Positions 35,173 to 44,583 of a stretch of 53,528 bases of DNA are shown piece by piece. This DNA comes from Thermacetogenium sp. UBA4966 (GTDB taxonomy: Bacteria; Bacillota; DSM-12270; Thermacetogeniales; Thermacetogeniaceae): positions 1 through 53,528 of the forward strand of contig DHAA01000035.1 of the NCBI GenBank assembly GCA_002397275.1, given 5' to 3'. The notes under the pieces were generated by a model. The model worked only from the letters and a program-made list of their open reading frames with translations. It did no database searches and had not been told where the DNA came from. How positions within the stretch are numbered: the first letter of the stretch is position 1; every line of letters begins with the position of its first letter. A program made the translations under genes and the position numbers.

Positions 35173-37123
35173 TTTGCTCACCTCGATTTTTATTTTGACA
35201 CTTGCTTGATCCCTTGTGCTTGTTCCCATATAAAAAAAGTCCAATATCATCCGCGCAGGCCGCCTCTCTGCAGGGAGGAAGGGAGTCGGTAAAATATCTG
35301 CCGTAACCGGAAGTCCTTACTCTGGGGTCGAGGATGGCCACAACCCCGCGGTCCCGCCTCGACCTGATCAGCCTGCCGAAGCCCTGCCGCAAGCGGAGAA
35401 CAGCCTGCGGAAGAGAGTAATTGTAAAAAGGATTTCCCCCGGAGCGCCTGATCGAGCTGAGCTTAGCCTGAGTCAAAGGGTCATCCGGAACCGAAAAGGG
35501 CAACTTTGCCAGAATGACGCAGGAGAGAGCCTCACCCGGGACATCCACCCCTTCCCAGTATGAAGCTGTGGCAAACAATACGGAATGAACGTCTGTTTTA
35601 AAGATCTCCATCAATTTATTTTTAGGAAGATCCCCCTGCTTTAACAGCCGCCAGGGCAGACGCCCCTCAAGTTCGCCCCACGCCTCGTTCATGCCGCGGT
35701 AGGAGGTAAAGAGAACGAAGGCGCGCCCCGCGGTTTGCGTCAGGATCTCCTCTATAAAGGGAGCTATCCCCCTATGAAACCCGGGCTCTCTGGGATCAGG
35801 CAGTTCCCGGGGCAAATAGATAAGACACTGCTCCTCATAAGAAAACGGCGACCCCACAGAGACCTCCAGCGCGCCTGAGCAGCCCACATTTTCCCGGAAA
35901 AAGGTGAAATCCCCGCGGATACTCAGTGTCGCCGAGGTCAAGACCGCGCTGGAAAGCTCCCCGCCGTAAAAAAGCAGCCGGTCCAAACTCTCGGAAACAT
36001 TAAGCGGCGTGGCATGCGCTGTGATCAGCCTGCGCTTTCTGTGCTCGCTTCTTTCCACCCAGTAAACCTTCTCGCTGTCCGCCCCTTCTAAAATCTCGCT
36101 TAAATCTTGGTTGAAGCGACTAAGGCAGTTAAAGATAGCGTTTTCTCGTTCACCGGCCAGATCCGCGTCAAACATGCTCACCGTGTCTTTGACCGCCTCT
36201 CGGAGTTTCTGGCCCTGGCTGATCACTTCCTGATTGCGGGGGAGAGGATAATTGCTGCTGCCGTTTCCCATACTTAAAGCTTCAAAAAAACTACCGTTAA
36301 TGGCCAGGGCCTTATTCAAGGCGTCCAGGCGACAGCCTTCCCTTTTGCGGAGCTGGTTGAGAAGCACCTGCAGGCGTACGTTGGAAACCTCTGTGCTCAT
36401 GGTGCGACGCGCTATACTCTCTATATGCTGGGCTTCGTCAAAAACAAGATAGCGGTATTCCGGCAGCAGAGATACCGCGCCGTCGCTGGAATCCCGCAGA
36501 TGCAGGTCGGTAAAAAAGAAGGCATGATTGCAGATAATAACACCCGCTCTCAGCAGTCTTTTCCTCGCTTTGGCCAAAAAGCAATCGCCGTTCAGGTGGC
36601 ACTTGCGCCCCGGGCAGGTATCATCCGCGCACACACTGCCCCAGGAATCCCCCGGCTCAAAGGGGAGCTCCGCTCGATCGCCGCTCTCTGTCCTGCCGAC
36701 CCATTCCCGGAGACGCTCAGTCAGGTCATCTTCGGGGAAAAGCCCCTTGTTCTGCAGTTCCTCCTGATAGCGCAGTAAACAGAGATAGTTTCCTTTCCCC
36801 TTAGCCAGCTGCGCTCGGAAATCGACTCCCAGCGCCTCTTCTAAAAAAGGGATGTCCTTGATAAGCAGCTGTTCCTGTAAGGCGATGGTCGCAGTGCTGA
36901 TCACGGCTCTTGATTGATCCCCGAGGACAAAAGAGAGCGGAATCAGGTAGGCATAACTCTTCCCCGTCCCTGTTCCGGCTTCAGCGATCACATGCCTGTC
37001 ATGCAAGAGACCGCTCTCCACCGCAAGAGCCATCTCTATCTGCTGGTCCCTCACCTCATAGCCGGGAACCACCGCGGGCAGAGTATCCCGGAAAATCTTT
37101 TCTACTGGGGAAATTAGGCCCAA
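35150..37123 (-). CDS. dinG: DinG/XPD-type ATP-dependent DNA helicase
   Basis: The TTG at 37123 is preceded by AGGAGG and gives about 657 residues; a start at 37186 would overlap the upstream gene. Walker A EAGTGTGKSYAYLIPL (about residue 50), four cysteines of a predicted Fe-S cluster (CADDTCPGRKC and DC, about 165-185), DEAQH box (about 233) and C-terminal QGFGRLIRS motif VI. Such 5'-3' helicases unwind damaged or forked DNA. Placed between the MetH-activation-domain gene and the YhaN-like gene with 11 bases spacing. Confidence 0.93.
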   Translation of the reverse strand: MGLISPVEKIFRDTLPAVVPGYEVRDQQIEMALAVESGLLHDRHVIAEAGTGTGKSYAYLIPLSFVLGDQSRAVISTATIALQEQLLIKDIPFLEEALGVDFRAQLAKGKGNYLCLLRYQEELQNKGLFPEDDLTERLREWVGRTESGDRAELPFEPGDSWGSVCADDTCPGRKCHLNGDCFLAKARKRLLRAGVIICNHAFFFTDLHLRDSSDGAVSLLPEYRYLVFDEAQHIESIARRTMSTEVSNVRLQVLLNQLRKREGCRLDALNKALAINGSFFEALSMGNGSSNYPLPRNQEVISQGQKLREAVKDTVSMFDADLAGERENAIFNCLSRFNQDLSEILEGADSEKVYWVERSEHRKRRLITAHATPLNVSESLDRLLFYGGELSSAVLTSATLSIRGDFTFFRENVGCSGALEVSVGSPFSYEEQCLIYLPRELPDPREPGFHRGIAPFIEEILTQTAGRAFVLFTSYRGMNEAWGELEGRLPWRLLKQGDLPKNKLMEIFKTDVHSVLFATASYWEGVDVPGEALSCVILAKLPFSVPDDPLTQAKLSSIRRSGGNPFYNYSLPQAVLRLRQGFGRLIRSRRDRGVVAILDPRVRTSGYGRYFTDSLPPCREAACADDIGLFLYGNKHKGSSKCQNKNRGEQIAEELAD

Positions 37124-37134
37124 ATTAAAACCTC

Positions 37135-39534
37135 CTATTGGTAGAAGTCCCTGACCCTTCTGAATTCCACCAAATCCTTGCCGCATTCCCGAAATATCTC
37201 CGCAGCGGCGGCGTCGACGGTAAGGTAGACCACCTGCCAGCCTTTCCCGGCATAATCCAATAAAACCTCAATGGCATTCCGTTTTCTGGCTGACGATGAG
37301 CTCAACAGGGGGTCGTCCAGCACCAGAAACCCCGGCTCCTCACCCATAATCCTTTCCAGCAGGGCCAGGCGCAAAGCGATCAGCAACTGCGCTCTGGCGC
37401 CGTCGCTTAAAAGATACTCATTGTATGCAGTTCCCCGCTCGCCGACACTGAAAATTATATCACCTTCCTGCCGGGCATAGCTAATGGTATCATAGCGACC
37501 GGTGATCCGATGAAAGATCTCCCCCGCCCGGGCTAAAGGCTCCAGGAGAATATCCTCAAAACCCTCCCGGGCAGCCCCCGCCGCCTGCTGCACCCAGATA
37601 GCCGCCAAAGACTCCCTGATGGCGCCTTTGAGCGCCTGCTCCGCCTTCTTCAGCCGCAGGGCAAGAGCGCTTACATCTCCACAGCCGACGGCATAAAGGC
37701 TTTCAGTTCCTTCCAACTCCTGTTGGCGCAGTTCGTCATAATGCCGCTGCAGCTCTTCTTCCCCGCGCCTCAATGCCTGCTCCTCCGCCTCCAGCCGCAT
37801 TTTTTTTATATCAAGTTCCTGCAAAGAGCAAGGCGCTGGATACCTCTTCAAATAAGGCGCCAGTGCTAAAAGCCTCTCCCGCCACTCATCCTCGCTGCCC
37901 AGGAGCGTCCGCAGGCGGGTCACAGCTTCTCCGATCTCCCTTTCCAGGCGCTCCCTTTCTTTTATGGCGTCTTCCAGCGAGCCGCGGTCAGCTTTCCCTG
38001 TTTTCTGCATCAAATCATCCAGCGTGAGCTTAACTGCATCCAGTTCCCTTGCACACTCCTGGAGAGTCAGCCTCAGTTCCCGCAGGCTTTCGGTAAGCCT
38101 TTTCTGCTCCCTGGCGTTCAACAGCTTCTCCTGAACCAGCTTCTGCAGCCTTTCCTCCTTCTCCTGACAATCCAGTTCCGCCTTTACTATGTCCTCGTTC
38201 ATTTGCTCCTCTTCTGCACAGAGCCGCCTCTCCAACTGCGACACAGCCTCACCCGGCGCCTGCGCCGGCTTGACGCCGGCTGCGCGCTCCAGCCGCGCAA
38301 CCTCTTGCTCCGCTTCTTTGATCGTCCTGCCGCATGTCCCTGAAACCGCCAGACCCCACCCGCACGCCGCCAGACCGGCGAGCAAGGAAATACACCCTGG
38401 AAGCAGCTGTCCGGAGACGAACAACACAACCGCGGCCATTATAAGAAACGCCCCCCCGGCCAGCGCCCACTTCGTCCTCTTTCTCTGAGCAGCCGCTGCC
38501 CTGGTAGTGTTCAATAGTGTACGCGTCTCTGCCCGGAGCTCAGAGTGCGCTTTACCCTTTTCTTCTTTTTCCAGCCGGCGCCGGTTGAGAGCATCCTCAG
38601 CCAGATCACAGGCTTTTTGTGCTTCCTGCAAACAGATGCCGGATTTCTCCCGCTGCTGATGCAGCTCAGAAAGACCGGTCTCTGCCTCGCTGACACGGCT
38701 TTTCAATAAATCAACCTGTTCCCTGAGCGAGCGCCGGCGCGCCGCTGATTCAGCCCACAGCTGCAGGTCGTCCCAAGAACAGCGCTCATAACCGCAGTCC
38801 CTGTACTCCGCACGCAAAGCCGACAGCTTTCTTTCCCACGACTGGGCTGAAACGCAGAGCGCGGCCTCACTCTCCCCTGCGATTTCCTTTTGCTCCCTGG
38901 CCGCCGCAGCCAACTCATCCTTGACCTTGCGCAGCTTCTCCCGAACACCCTGCAGCTCTCTGGCGGTCGCCTCCTTATTGGCCATAACAGATAACAGAGA
39001 TTCCTTTTTCCCGTAAAGGTCCAGGTATTCTTTGAGTTCATCCTGCTTCTCCCTGGTCCAAGAATTCCTCTTGGCAGGGAGCCCCGCCGCGCAGCGGGCG
39101 TTTGCCGCGACCGCTCTCATATTGTGTTGAAAATCCGCTGAAAAGTGCTGAATACAGGCCTCGATAAGAGGGGCGTTCTTTTCCCGATTCCCCGACCAGA
39201 GAAAATGGAGGTCGCTCCCCCGCACAATAGGCAGCCGTGAAAATTCCTGAGGAAGGCCCAGGAGCCTGTCCAAATCGACTCCCCCTGTACAGGTCACAGC
39301 TTCTCCATGGTGTGCCAGCTTGACATAGCCGTCATAGTCTCCAAAACGCCGTGATTGAAAGCGTGACTGCGCGCTCCCCTTTCTGAAGAGCATATTTACA
39401 ATTATGTCAACCAGAGAGGTCTTCCCCGCCTCATTTTCATCGAAGACAACCGTGCAGTTGCGATCGCCATACCTTAAAAATACCGGTTTGGTCAACGGTC
39501 CCACAGGCCGGCACTTCATCTCCAGAATCCGCAA
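37135..39534 (-). CDS. YhaN/SbcC-like coiled-coil ATPase
   Basis: 799 residues, start TTG with GGGGGAG upstream, overlapping the nuclease gene's end region. An N-terminal half ATPase domain has Walker A ENEAGKTSL (about residue 34); long coiled coils follow (about 170-330 and 400-600), with a hydrophobic pair of segments at about 345-390 (WALAGGAFLIMAAVVLFV); the C-terminal half carries LLSDGARAQLLIALRLAL and Walker B FLVLDDPLL. This is the layout of YhaN proteins, SMC/Rad50-like partners of YhaO nucleases in DNA-end processing. The membrane segments in the coiled coil are as in YhaN. Shorter than Bacillus YhaN. Confidence 0.88.
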   Translation of the reverse strand: MRILEMKCRPVGPLTKPVFLRYGDRNCTVVFDENEAGKTSLVDIIVNMLFRKGSAQSRFQSRRFGDYDGYVKLAHHGEAVTCTGGVDLDRLLGLPQEFSRLPIVRGSDLHFLWSGNREKNAPLIEACIQHFSADFQHNMRAVAANARCAAGLPAKRNSWTREKQDELKEYLDLYGKKESLLSVMANKEATARELQGVREKLRKVKDELAAAAREQKEIAGESEAALCVSAQSWERKLSALRAEYRDCGYERCSWDDLQLWAESAARRRSLREQVDLLKSRVSEAETGLSELHQQREKSGICLQEAQKACDLAEDALNRRRLEKEEKGKAHSELRAETRTLLNTTRAAAAQRKRTKWALAGGAFLIMAAVVLFVSGQLLPGCISLLAGLAACGWGLAVSGTCGRTIKEAEQEVARLERAAGVKPAQAPGEAVSQLERRLCAEEEQMNEDIVKAELDCQEKEERLQKLVQEKLLNAREQKRLTESLRELRLTLQECARELDAVKLTLDDLMQKTGKADRGSLEDAIKERERLEREIGEAVTRLRTLLGSEDEWRERLLALAPYLKRYPAPCSLQELDIKKMRLEAEEQALRRGEEELQRHYDELRQQELEGTESLYAVGCGDVSALALRLKKAEQALKGAIRESLAAIWVQQAAGAAREGFEDILLEPLARAGEIFHRITGRYDTISYARQEGDIIFSVGERGTAYNEYLLSDGARAQLLIALRLALLERIMGEEPGFLVLDDPLLSSSSARKRNAIEVLLDYAGKGWQVVYLTVDAAAAEIFRECGKDLVEFRRVRDFYQ

Positions 39535-39535
39535 G

Positions 39536-40666
39536 CTATCTCCCCCTTCCCATCTGCCGCAGCAGCAAGGAAAGGGCGCGGCGATAGAGACTGCGGCGGT
39601 CTTCTCCTACTTCCCGGGCCAGCTCCAGCAGAGAAGGATCGGCGCAGTCGTCGAGGGAGAGAGGCTGCGGCGGCTCCGACTCTTTGAGGAACTGCAGGCA
39701 TCGGGAGGCAACCCCCGGCAGGGTCCCCACACCGCTGATCTGAGGCGTCCCGCTGTTGACTGCTCTCCAGCGCTCGCGGTATCTGCCGGCCAGCGACTCT
39801 ATCTCTGCCGCGCAGGCCTCCTCGCTGATTCCCTCTACCCATCCCTCTGCCTCCAAATCGAGGATAACCTGCCGGTCAGCCTGGCTCTCCAGAAAATAGC
39901 GCATCTCTTCCAATATTTTTTCCTCCTCCCCGGGAACGAAGAAGAAGGATGCGGTTTCCCGGCGAGGCGCCCCGGGGATCTCCACCCCCTGCGCAGAGAT
40001 ACCCTCATGTGAGATATCGATAAGAAAGGCACGCCGCGCCCCATTCTCCCCCTTTGCCGTAGGGCAGGGGGTTCCGCTGTAGGCCACCTGCGCCTTGTTT
40101 ACTCGTATGGGAGGCAGCGTAGGGTTGTGCCAGTGCCCTAAAGCGATATAAGAGGGAGGTAATTCCTCCAGATCGCGGTCCCATAAACAGGCGTCATCAC
40201 TGTCTTCAGCAAAGAAGCAGGCGGATAACGATGAGTTATAAAAGTTGGCATGCATCAGGGCGATCAGGGGAAGCTGTTCCCCCTGCGTCTTGCTGAGAGA
40301 AAGCAGCGACTCCGCCCCCTGCCGCCCCGGGAGGTAGGGGATTCCCAGCAGAAGCGCCCCCTCCAGCTCCCATCTCATCGGAGACTTGGCGATATGCACG
40401 TTTCTCCCGTAGTACTCTCCGGACTGAAAAGCCTGCAGATCGTGGTTGCCGGGGATTATATACACATCTTTTTCCAACGAATCAAATAACCGGCGCGCAT
40501 CAACCCTGAGTTCCTGGGCGGCTCTCGCGGAATCAAATAGATCCCCGCTGATCAGCAGGGCGGCACAGTCAAGCTCCCGCGCCATCCGGCACACAGAGCG
40601 AAAGACCTCCCCGCGTTCCGGCGCTCCCGGAGTCAGATGCACATCTGCAGTATGAAGAAGCCGCAA
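39536..40666 (-). CDS. YhaO/SbcD-like metallophosphoesterase nuclease
   Basis: 376 residues from a TTG start after GGGGGAT. Calcineurin-type metal motifs DVH (residue 8-10), GDLFD (about 40), GNHD (about 73) and GHWHNP (about 178) are all present. It resembles the Mre11/SbcD nuclease family and pairs with the YhaN-like ATPase, whose start lies at its stop codon. The pair probably trims DNA ends. Confidence 0.92.
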   Translation of the reverse strand: MRLLHTADVHLTPGAPERGEVFRSVCRMARELDCAALLISGDLFDSARAAQELRVDARRLFDSLEKDVYIIPGNHDLQAFQSGEYYGRNVHIAKSPMRWELEGALLLGIPYLPGRQGAESLLSLSKTQGEQLPLIALMHANFYNSSLSACFFAEDSDDACLWDRDLEELPPSYIALGHWHNPTLPPIRVNKAQVAYSGTPCPTAKGENGARRAFLIDISHEGISAQGVEIPGAPRRETASFFFVPGEEEKILEEMRYFLESQADRQVILDLEAEGWVEGISEEACAAEIESLAGRYRERWRAVNSGTPQISGVGTLPGVASRCLQFLKESEPPQPLSLDDCADPSLLELAREVGEDRRSLYRRALSLLLRQMGRGR

Positions 40667-40795
40667 AAAAATCCCCCGCTTTGTTCATAATCCTATATTT
40701 ACCGGTATTTGCCTTGAAAAGCGCTCCATCAAATAGCTCCGCCGAAGAGGCGCTCATTCCCGGCAGTTTGCATAATATATTCTCCATAGAACAGC

Positions 40796-40824
40796 TTTTC
40801 CCTCCTGTCCAACAGGAGGGAAAA
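40796..40824. terminator. Perfect 13-bp hairpin downstream of argH
   Basis: TTTTCCCTCCTGT and ACAGGAGGGAAAA surround a three-base loop in the 245-base gap between argH and the nuclease gene. No separate T-run follows on the minus strand, but the stem ends in A/T pairs. Probably ends the arg operon transcript. The rest of the gap shows no gene. Confidence 0.6.
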
Positions 40825-40911
40825 CGAGCGGAATCCACCCGACCGCTGCCCCTGAAACCAATGTTCTGCTATTTTCATCCATCTGCTGGTGAAGCAAAGC
40901 CTCATGAGCGG

Positions 40912-42294
40912 CTATTCTGCTTTTTGCAGCCAGCGGCGCAAGTCTTTTAAGGCCTGGTTTACCGCCTCCACAGCGGGGCCGCCCGGCGTCGATCTCCTGT
41001 TCACACAGGCGGCGATATCGATGAACTCATAGAGATCCGGGGAAAATTTTGGGGAAAACTCCCGGTATTCCTGCAGAGGCAATTCCTCCAGGGATACCTG
41101 CTTTTCTATACAGCGCAAAACCACCTGCCCCACAATCCCGTGGGCATCCCGAAAGGGTACGCCCCTGCGCGCCAGGTAGTCGGCCAGGTCTGTGGCATTG
41201 GTAAAGTCCCCGCCCGCGGCCTCCCGCATGCGCCTGCGGTCCACCCGCAGGGTACCCAGCAGAGGGATCATCATTTCCAGGCAATCCTTAACTGTATCCG
41301 CGGCGTCGAAGACCGCCTCCTTGTCCTCTTGAAGATCCTTATTGTAGGCCAGAGGGAGCCCCTTTAAGACGGTAAGCAGCGACACCAGGCGCCCGTAAAC
41401 CCTCCCTGTCTTTCCTCGGATCAGCTCCGCCATATCGGGATTTTTTTTCTGGGGCATAATGCTGCTGCCTGTGGTGTAGGCGTCATCCATCTCCACAAAC
41501 TTGAACTCGCTGCTCGACCATAAGATCAATTCCTCGCAGAAACGGCTGAGGTGCATCATGATCAGGGACAGAGCAAAGAGAAACTCAGCGGCATAATCCC
41601 TGTCGGAAACAGCATCCAGAGTGTTGCCGCAGACCCCGCGGAACCCCAGTTCCTCAGCCACCTCTTCCCGATCCACGGGGAAGGTTGTCCCAGCCAGGGC
41701 GCCCGCCCCCAGGGGTGAGAGATCCATCCGCCCCAGGCAATCCTGCAGCCGACCGTAGTCCCGGCGCAGCATTTCACAGTAGGCCAGCAGGTGGTGGGCA
41801 AAGGTGACGGGCTGCGCCCGCTGCAGATGAGTGTATCCGGGCATGATCAGATCCCTGTTTTTTTCCGCCCGCTCCATCAGGATGGAGATCAGCAGCAGCA
41901 GCTTGTTCTGCAGGCCGAGGATCTCCCCCTTCACATAGAGGCGAAAATCCACAGCCACCTGGTCGTTCCTGCTGCGGGCGGTATGCAGCTTTTTCCCCGC
42001 ATCACCCACCCTTTCCACCAGACGCGCCTCAATAAAGGAATGAATATCCTCCTCCGCCCCTTCCTGCGGTCGGAGCTCACCGGATTCGATCTCCTGCAGG
42101 ATTTCATTTAGCCCTCTGATCAGGGTTTCCGACTCATCGGCAGTGACGATCCCCCGGCGCCCCAGCATGCGGGCATGAGCTATGGAACCTTTTATATCTT
42201 GCTTATAAAGCCGAGAGTCAACGGGCAACGAATTAAGAAAAGCGGCGGCGCTCCCCGCCAGTTCCCTGGTAAACCTGCCTCCCCATTGTTTCAA
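40912..42294 (-). CDS. argH: Argininosuccinate lyase
   Basis: 460 residues, standard length, start MKQWGGRFTRELAG. The fumarase-superfamily signature GSSIMPQKKNPDMAE is near residue 281 and the HTARSRNDQVAVDFR motif near 104. It splits argininosuccinate into arginine and fumarate, the last biosynthetic step. Last gene of argCJBDFGH. Confidence 0.98.
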   Translation of the reverse strand: MKQWGGRFTRELAGSAAAFLNSLPVDSRLYKQDIKGSIAHARMLGRRGIVTADESETLIRGLNEILQEIESGELRPQEGAEEDIHSFIEARLVERVGDAGKKLHTARSRNDQVAVDFRLYVKGEILGLQNKLLLLISILMERAEKNRDLIMPGYTHLQRAQPVTFAHHLLAYCEMLRRDYGRLQDCLGRMDLSPLGAGALAGTTFPVDREEVAEELGFRGVCGNTLDAVSDRDYAAEFLFALSLIMMHLSRFCEELILWSSSEFKFVEMDDAYTTGSSIMPQKKNPDMAELIRGKTGRVYGRLVSLLTVLKGLPLAYNKDLQEDKEAVFDAADTVKDCLEMMIPLLGTLRVDRRRMREAAGGDFTNATDLADYLARRGVPFRDAHGIVGQVVLRCIEKQVSLEELPLQEYREFSPKFSPDLYEFIDIAACVNRRSTPGGPAVEAVNQALKDLRRWLQKAE

Positions 42295-42313
42295 GCGAAT
42301 ACCTCCCTTGCGC

Positions 42314-43519
42314 TTATCCCCTCTCTTTTTTCATCAAAGCCCGCACCTTCAAAGGCAATGAAAAGAGGTTGATAAACCCTTCCGAGTCTTTGTGGTCATA
42401 TAGTTCACTGTACCCAAAAGAGGCGATCCCCTGGTGGTAGAGTGAATAGGGCGAAGTGACGGCGACAGATGCGCAGGCGCCCTTGTAAAGCCTCATCTTA
42501 ACTTTACCTGTAACATTTTTCTGGGTTTCATCGACAAAGGCATCCAGCGCCTCCCGCAGCGGCGAGTACCAGAGCCCGTCATAGACCAGTTCCGCATAGC
42601 GCCGGGCAACCGTTTCCTTGAAGTGCATTGTATCCCGGTCCAGGGTAAGGCTTTCCAGGGCGCGGTGGGCGCTGTAGAGGACGGTACCGCCGGGAGTCTC
42701 ATAAATCCCCCTGGACTTCATCCCCACCAGTCTGTTCTCCACGATATCCAGAATGCCCACGCCATTCTCCCCGGCCAGTTTATTTAAAGTGCAGAGCAGA
42801 GATACCCCATCGTACTCTTGCCCATCGATTGTCCTGGGAATCCCCTGCTCAAAGCCAATTTCCACAAAGGCAGGTTTATCCGGCGCCTTCTGCGGAGGGG
42901 TGATCAGCAGGTAAAGGTCGTCTGACGGTGAATTGGCGGGATCCTCCAGGTCCGCGCCCTCATGGCTCAGGTGCCAGATATTGCGGTCCATACTGTAGGG
43001 CCGCTCCTTGGCCACAGGCGCCTCTATCCCCCGTGCCTGGGCATAGGCGATTTCATCTTCCCGGGACTTTAAATCCCACATCCGCCAGGGGGCGATGATC
43101 TTCAGATCCGGGTCCAGGGCATGGATGGTAACCTCAAAGCGTACCTGGTCGTTCCCCTTCCCGGTGGCGCCGTGAACAATAGCGTCGGCCCCCTCCTGAT
43201 GGGCGATATCCACCAGGCACTTGGCGATCAAGGGCCTGGCAAAAGAAGTCCCCAGCAGATACTCTTCATAAACAGCCCCGGCCTTCAACGTAGGAAAGAT
43301 AAAATCATCCACAAACTCAGCGGTCAGGTCTTTCATGTAGAATTTGCCGGCGCCGGTCTTTAGCGCACGCTCCTCCAGGCCGTCCAATTCCTCATCCTGC
43401 CCTACGTCCGCCGCAAAGCAGATCACCTCACAGCCAAAGTTTTCCTTCAGCCAGGGGATGATCACAGTTGTATCCAGTCCTCCTGAATAGGCCAACACAA
43501 CCTTGTTCAACTTCATCAT
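42314..43519 (-). CDS. argG: Argininosuccinate synthase
   Basis: 401 residues starting MMKLNKVVLAYSGGLDTTV with the ATP pyrophosphatase P-loop AYSGGLDT. The motif GATGKGNDQVRFE (about residue 118) binds citrulline and aspartate. It joins citrulline and aspartate. Nineteen bases separate it from argH. Two adjacent ATG codons are possible starts. Confidence 0.98.
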   Translation of the reverse strand: MMKLNKVVLAYSGGLDTTVIIPWLKENFGCEVICFAADVGQDEELDGLEERALKTGAGKFYMKDLTAEFVDDFIFPTLKAGAVYEEYLLGTSFARPLIAKCLVDIAHQEGADAIVHGATGKGNDQVRFEVTIHALDPDLKIIAPWRMWDLKSREDEIAYAQARGIEAPVAKERPYSMDRNIWHLSHEGADLEDPANSPSDDLYLLITPPQKAPDKPAFVEIGFEQGIPRTIDGQEYDGVSLLCTLNKLAGENGVGILDIVENRLVGMKSRGIYETPGGTVLYSAHRALESLTLDRDTMHFKETVARRYAELVYDGLWYSPLREALDAFVDETQKNVTGKVKMRLYKGACASVAVTSPYSLYHQGIASFGYSELYDHKDSEGFINLFSLPLKVRALMKKERG

Positions 43520-43622
43520 ATCCAGCCTGTGCCCTCACCGCTAACCGCGTGAAAACCAGGCCGCACCTCCTTCTTTTCTTCCCTGATTTCTTCGCCCCAA
43601 AGCTTTTCTCGCCGCGCACCGC

Positions 43623-44570
43623 TCACATCAGCAACGCCATGATCGCTTTATGGGCATGCAGTCGATTCTCAGCCTCATCGAAAACCACCGAGTGTGGTCC
43701 ATCCATCACTTCGTCGGTGATCTCTTCGCCGCGGTGGGCAGGCAGACAGTGCAGAACCACCGCATTGTCTTTTGCTTTTTGCAGCAGTTCGGCATTTACC
43801 TGATAGCCATTGAATACTTGTGTTCGTTTTTCCTGCTCCTTTTCCTGCCCCATACTCGCCCAGATGTCGGCGTAAACTGCGTCCGCGTCCTTGACCGCCT
43901 CCGCCGGATCATGCACAACCTCCAGCTGCACCCCGGCCCTCACCGCGTCTTGCCGCGCATCCTCAAGAATCGCCGCATCAGGCTCATACCCCGGCGGGCA
44001 GGCGACGGTCATCTGCACCCCCATCTTAGCACAGATCTGCAGCAGAGAATGGGCGACATTGTTCCCATCTCCAACATAGGCGAGTTTTAAGCCGGCCAGT
44101 CTCCCCAAATGTTCTTCAACAGTCATCAGGTCCGCCACCGCCTGAGTAGGATGGACATCATCGGTCAACCCGTTGATGATCGGGATGGAAGCATACTGCG
44201 CCAGTTCCTCGACATCCTGATGGTCGAAGGTCCTGATCATGATTCCGTCCAGATACCGCTCCAGAGTGCGCGCCGTATCCGGGAGGGATTCTCCGCGGCG
44301 CAGCTGGATATCCTGGGAGCTAAGGAAAAGAGCATACCCGCCCAACTGGTACATCCCCACCTCAAAAGAAACCCTTGTCCGGGTGGATGGCTTGGTGAAG
44401 ATCATCCCCAGGCTCTTCCCCTTCAAAACGGGATGTGGGATACCCTCTTTTAAATCTTTTTTCAGGTCATGGGCGGCGTCGATGAGCAGACGGATCTCAT
44501 CGCCGCTGAAATCGGAAATAGTCAAAAAATCCCGTCCCTTTAAACTCTTATCCAAATATTTACCGGCCAT
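43623..44570 (-). CDS. argF: Ornithine carbamoyltransferase
   Basis: 315 residues. Carbamoyl-phosphate motif STRTRVSFE (about residue 57), HPTQAVADL (about 140) and the ornithine-site HCLPAHRGEEI (about 273) are intact. It makes citrulline from ornithine. It lies in the arg operon between argD and argG; the anabolic role follows from that context. Confidence 0.97.
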   Translation of the reverse strand: MAGKYLDKSLKGRDFLTISDFSGDEIRLLIDAAHDLKKDLKEGIPHPVLKGKSLGMIFTKPSTRTRVSFEVGMYQLGGYALFLSSQDIQLRRGESLPDTARTLERYLDGIMIRTFDHQDVEELAQYASIPIINGLTDDVHPTQAVADLMTVEEHLGRLAGLKLAYVGDGNNVAHSLLQICAKMGVQMTVACPPGYEPDAAILEDARQDAVRAGVQLEVVHDPAEAVKDADAVYADIWASMGQEKEQEKRTQVFNGYQVNAELLQKAKDNAVVLHCLPAHRGEEITDEVMDGPHSVVFDEAENRLHAHKAIMALLM

Positions 44571-44583
44571 TTCGCATCTCCCC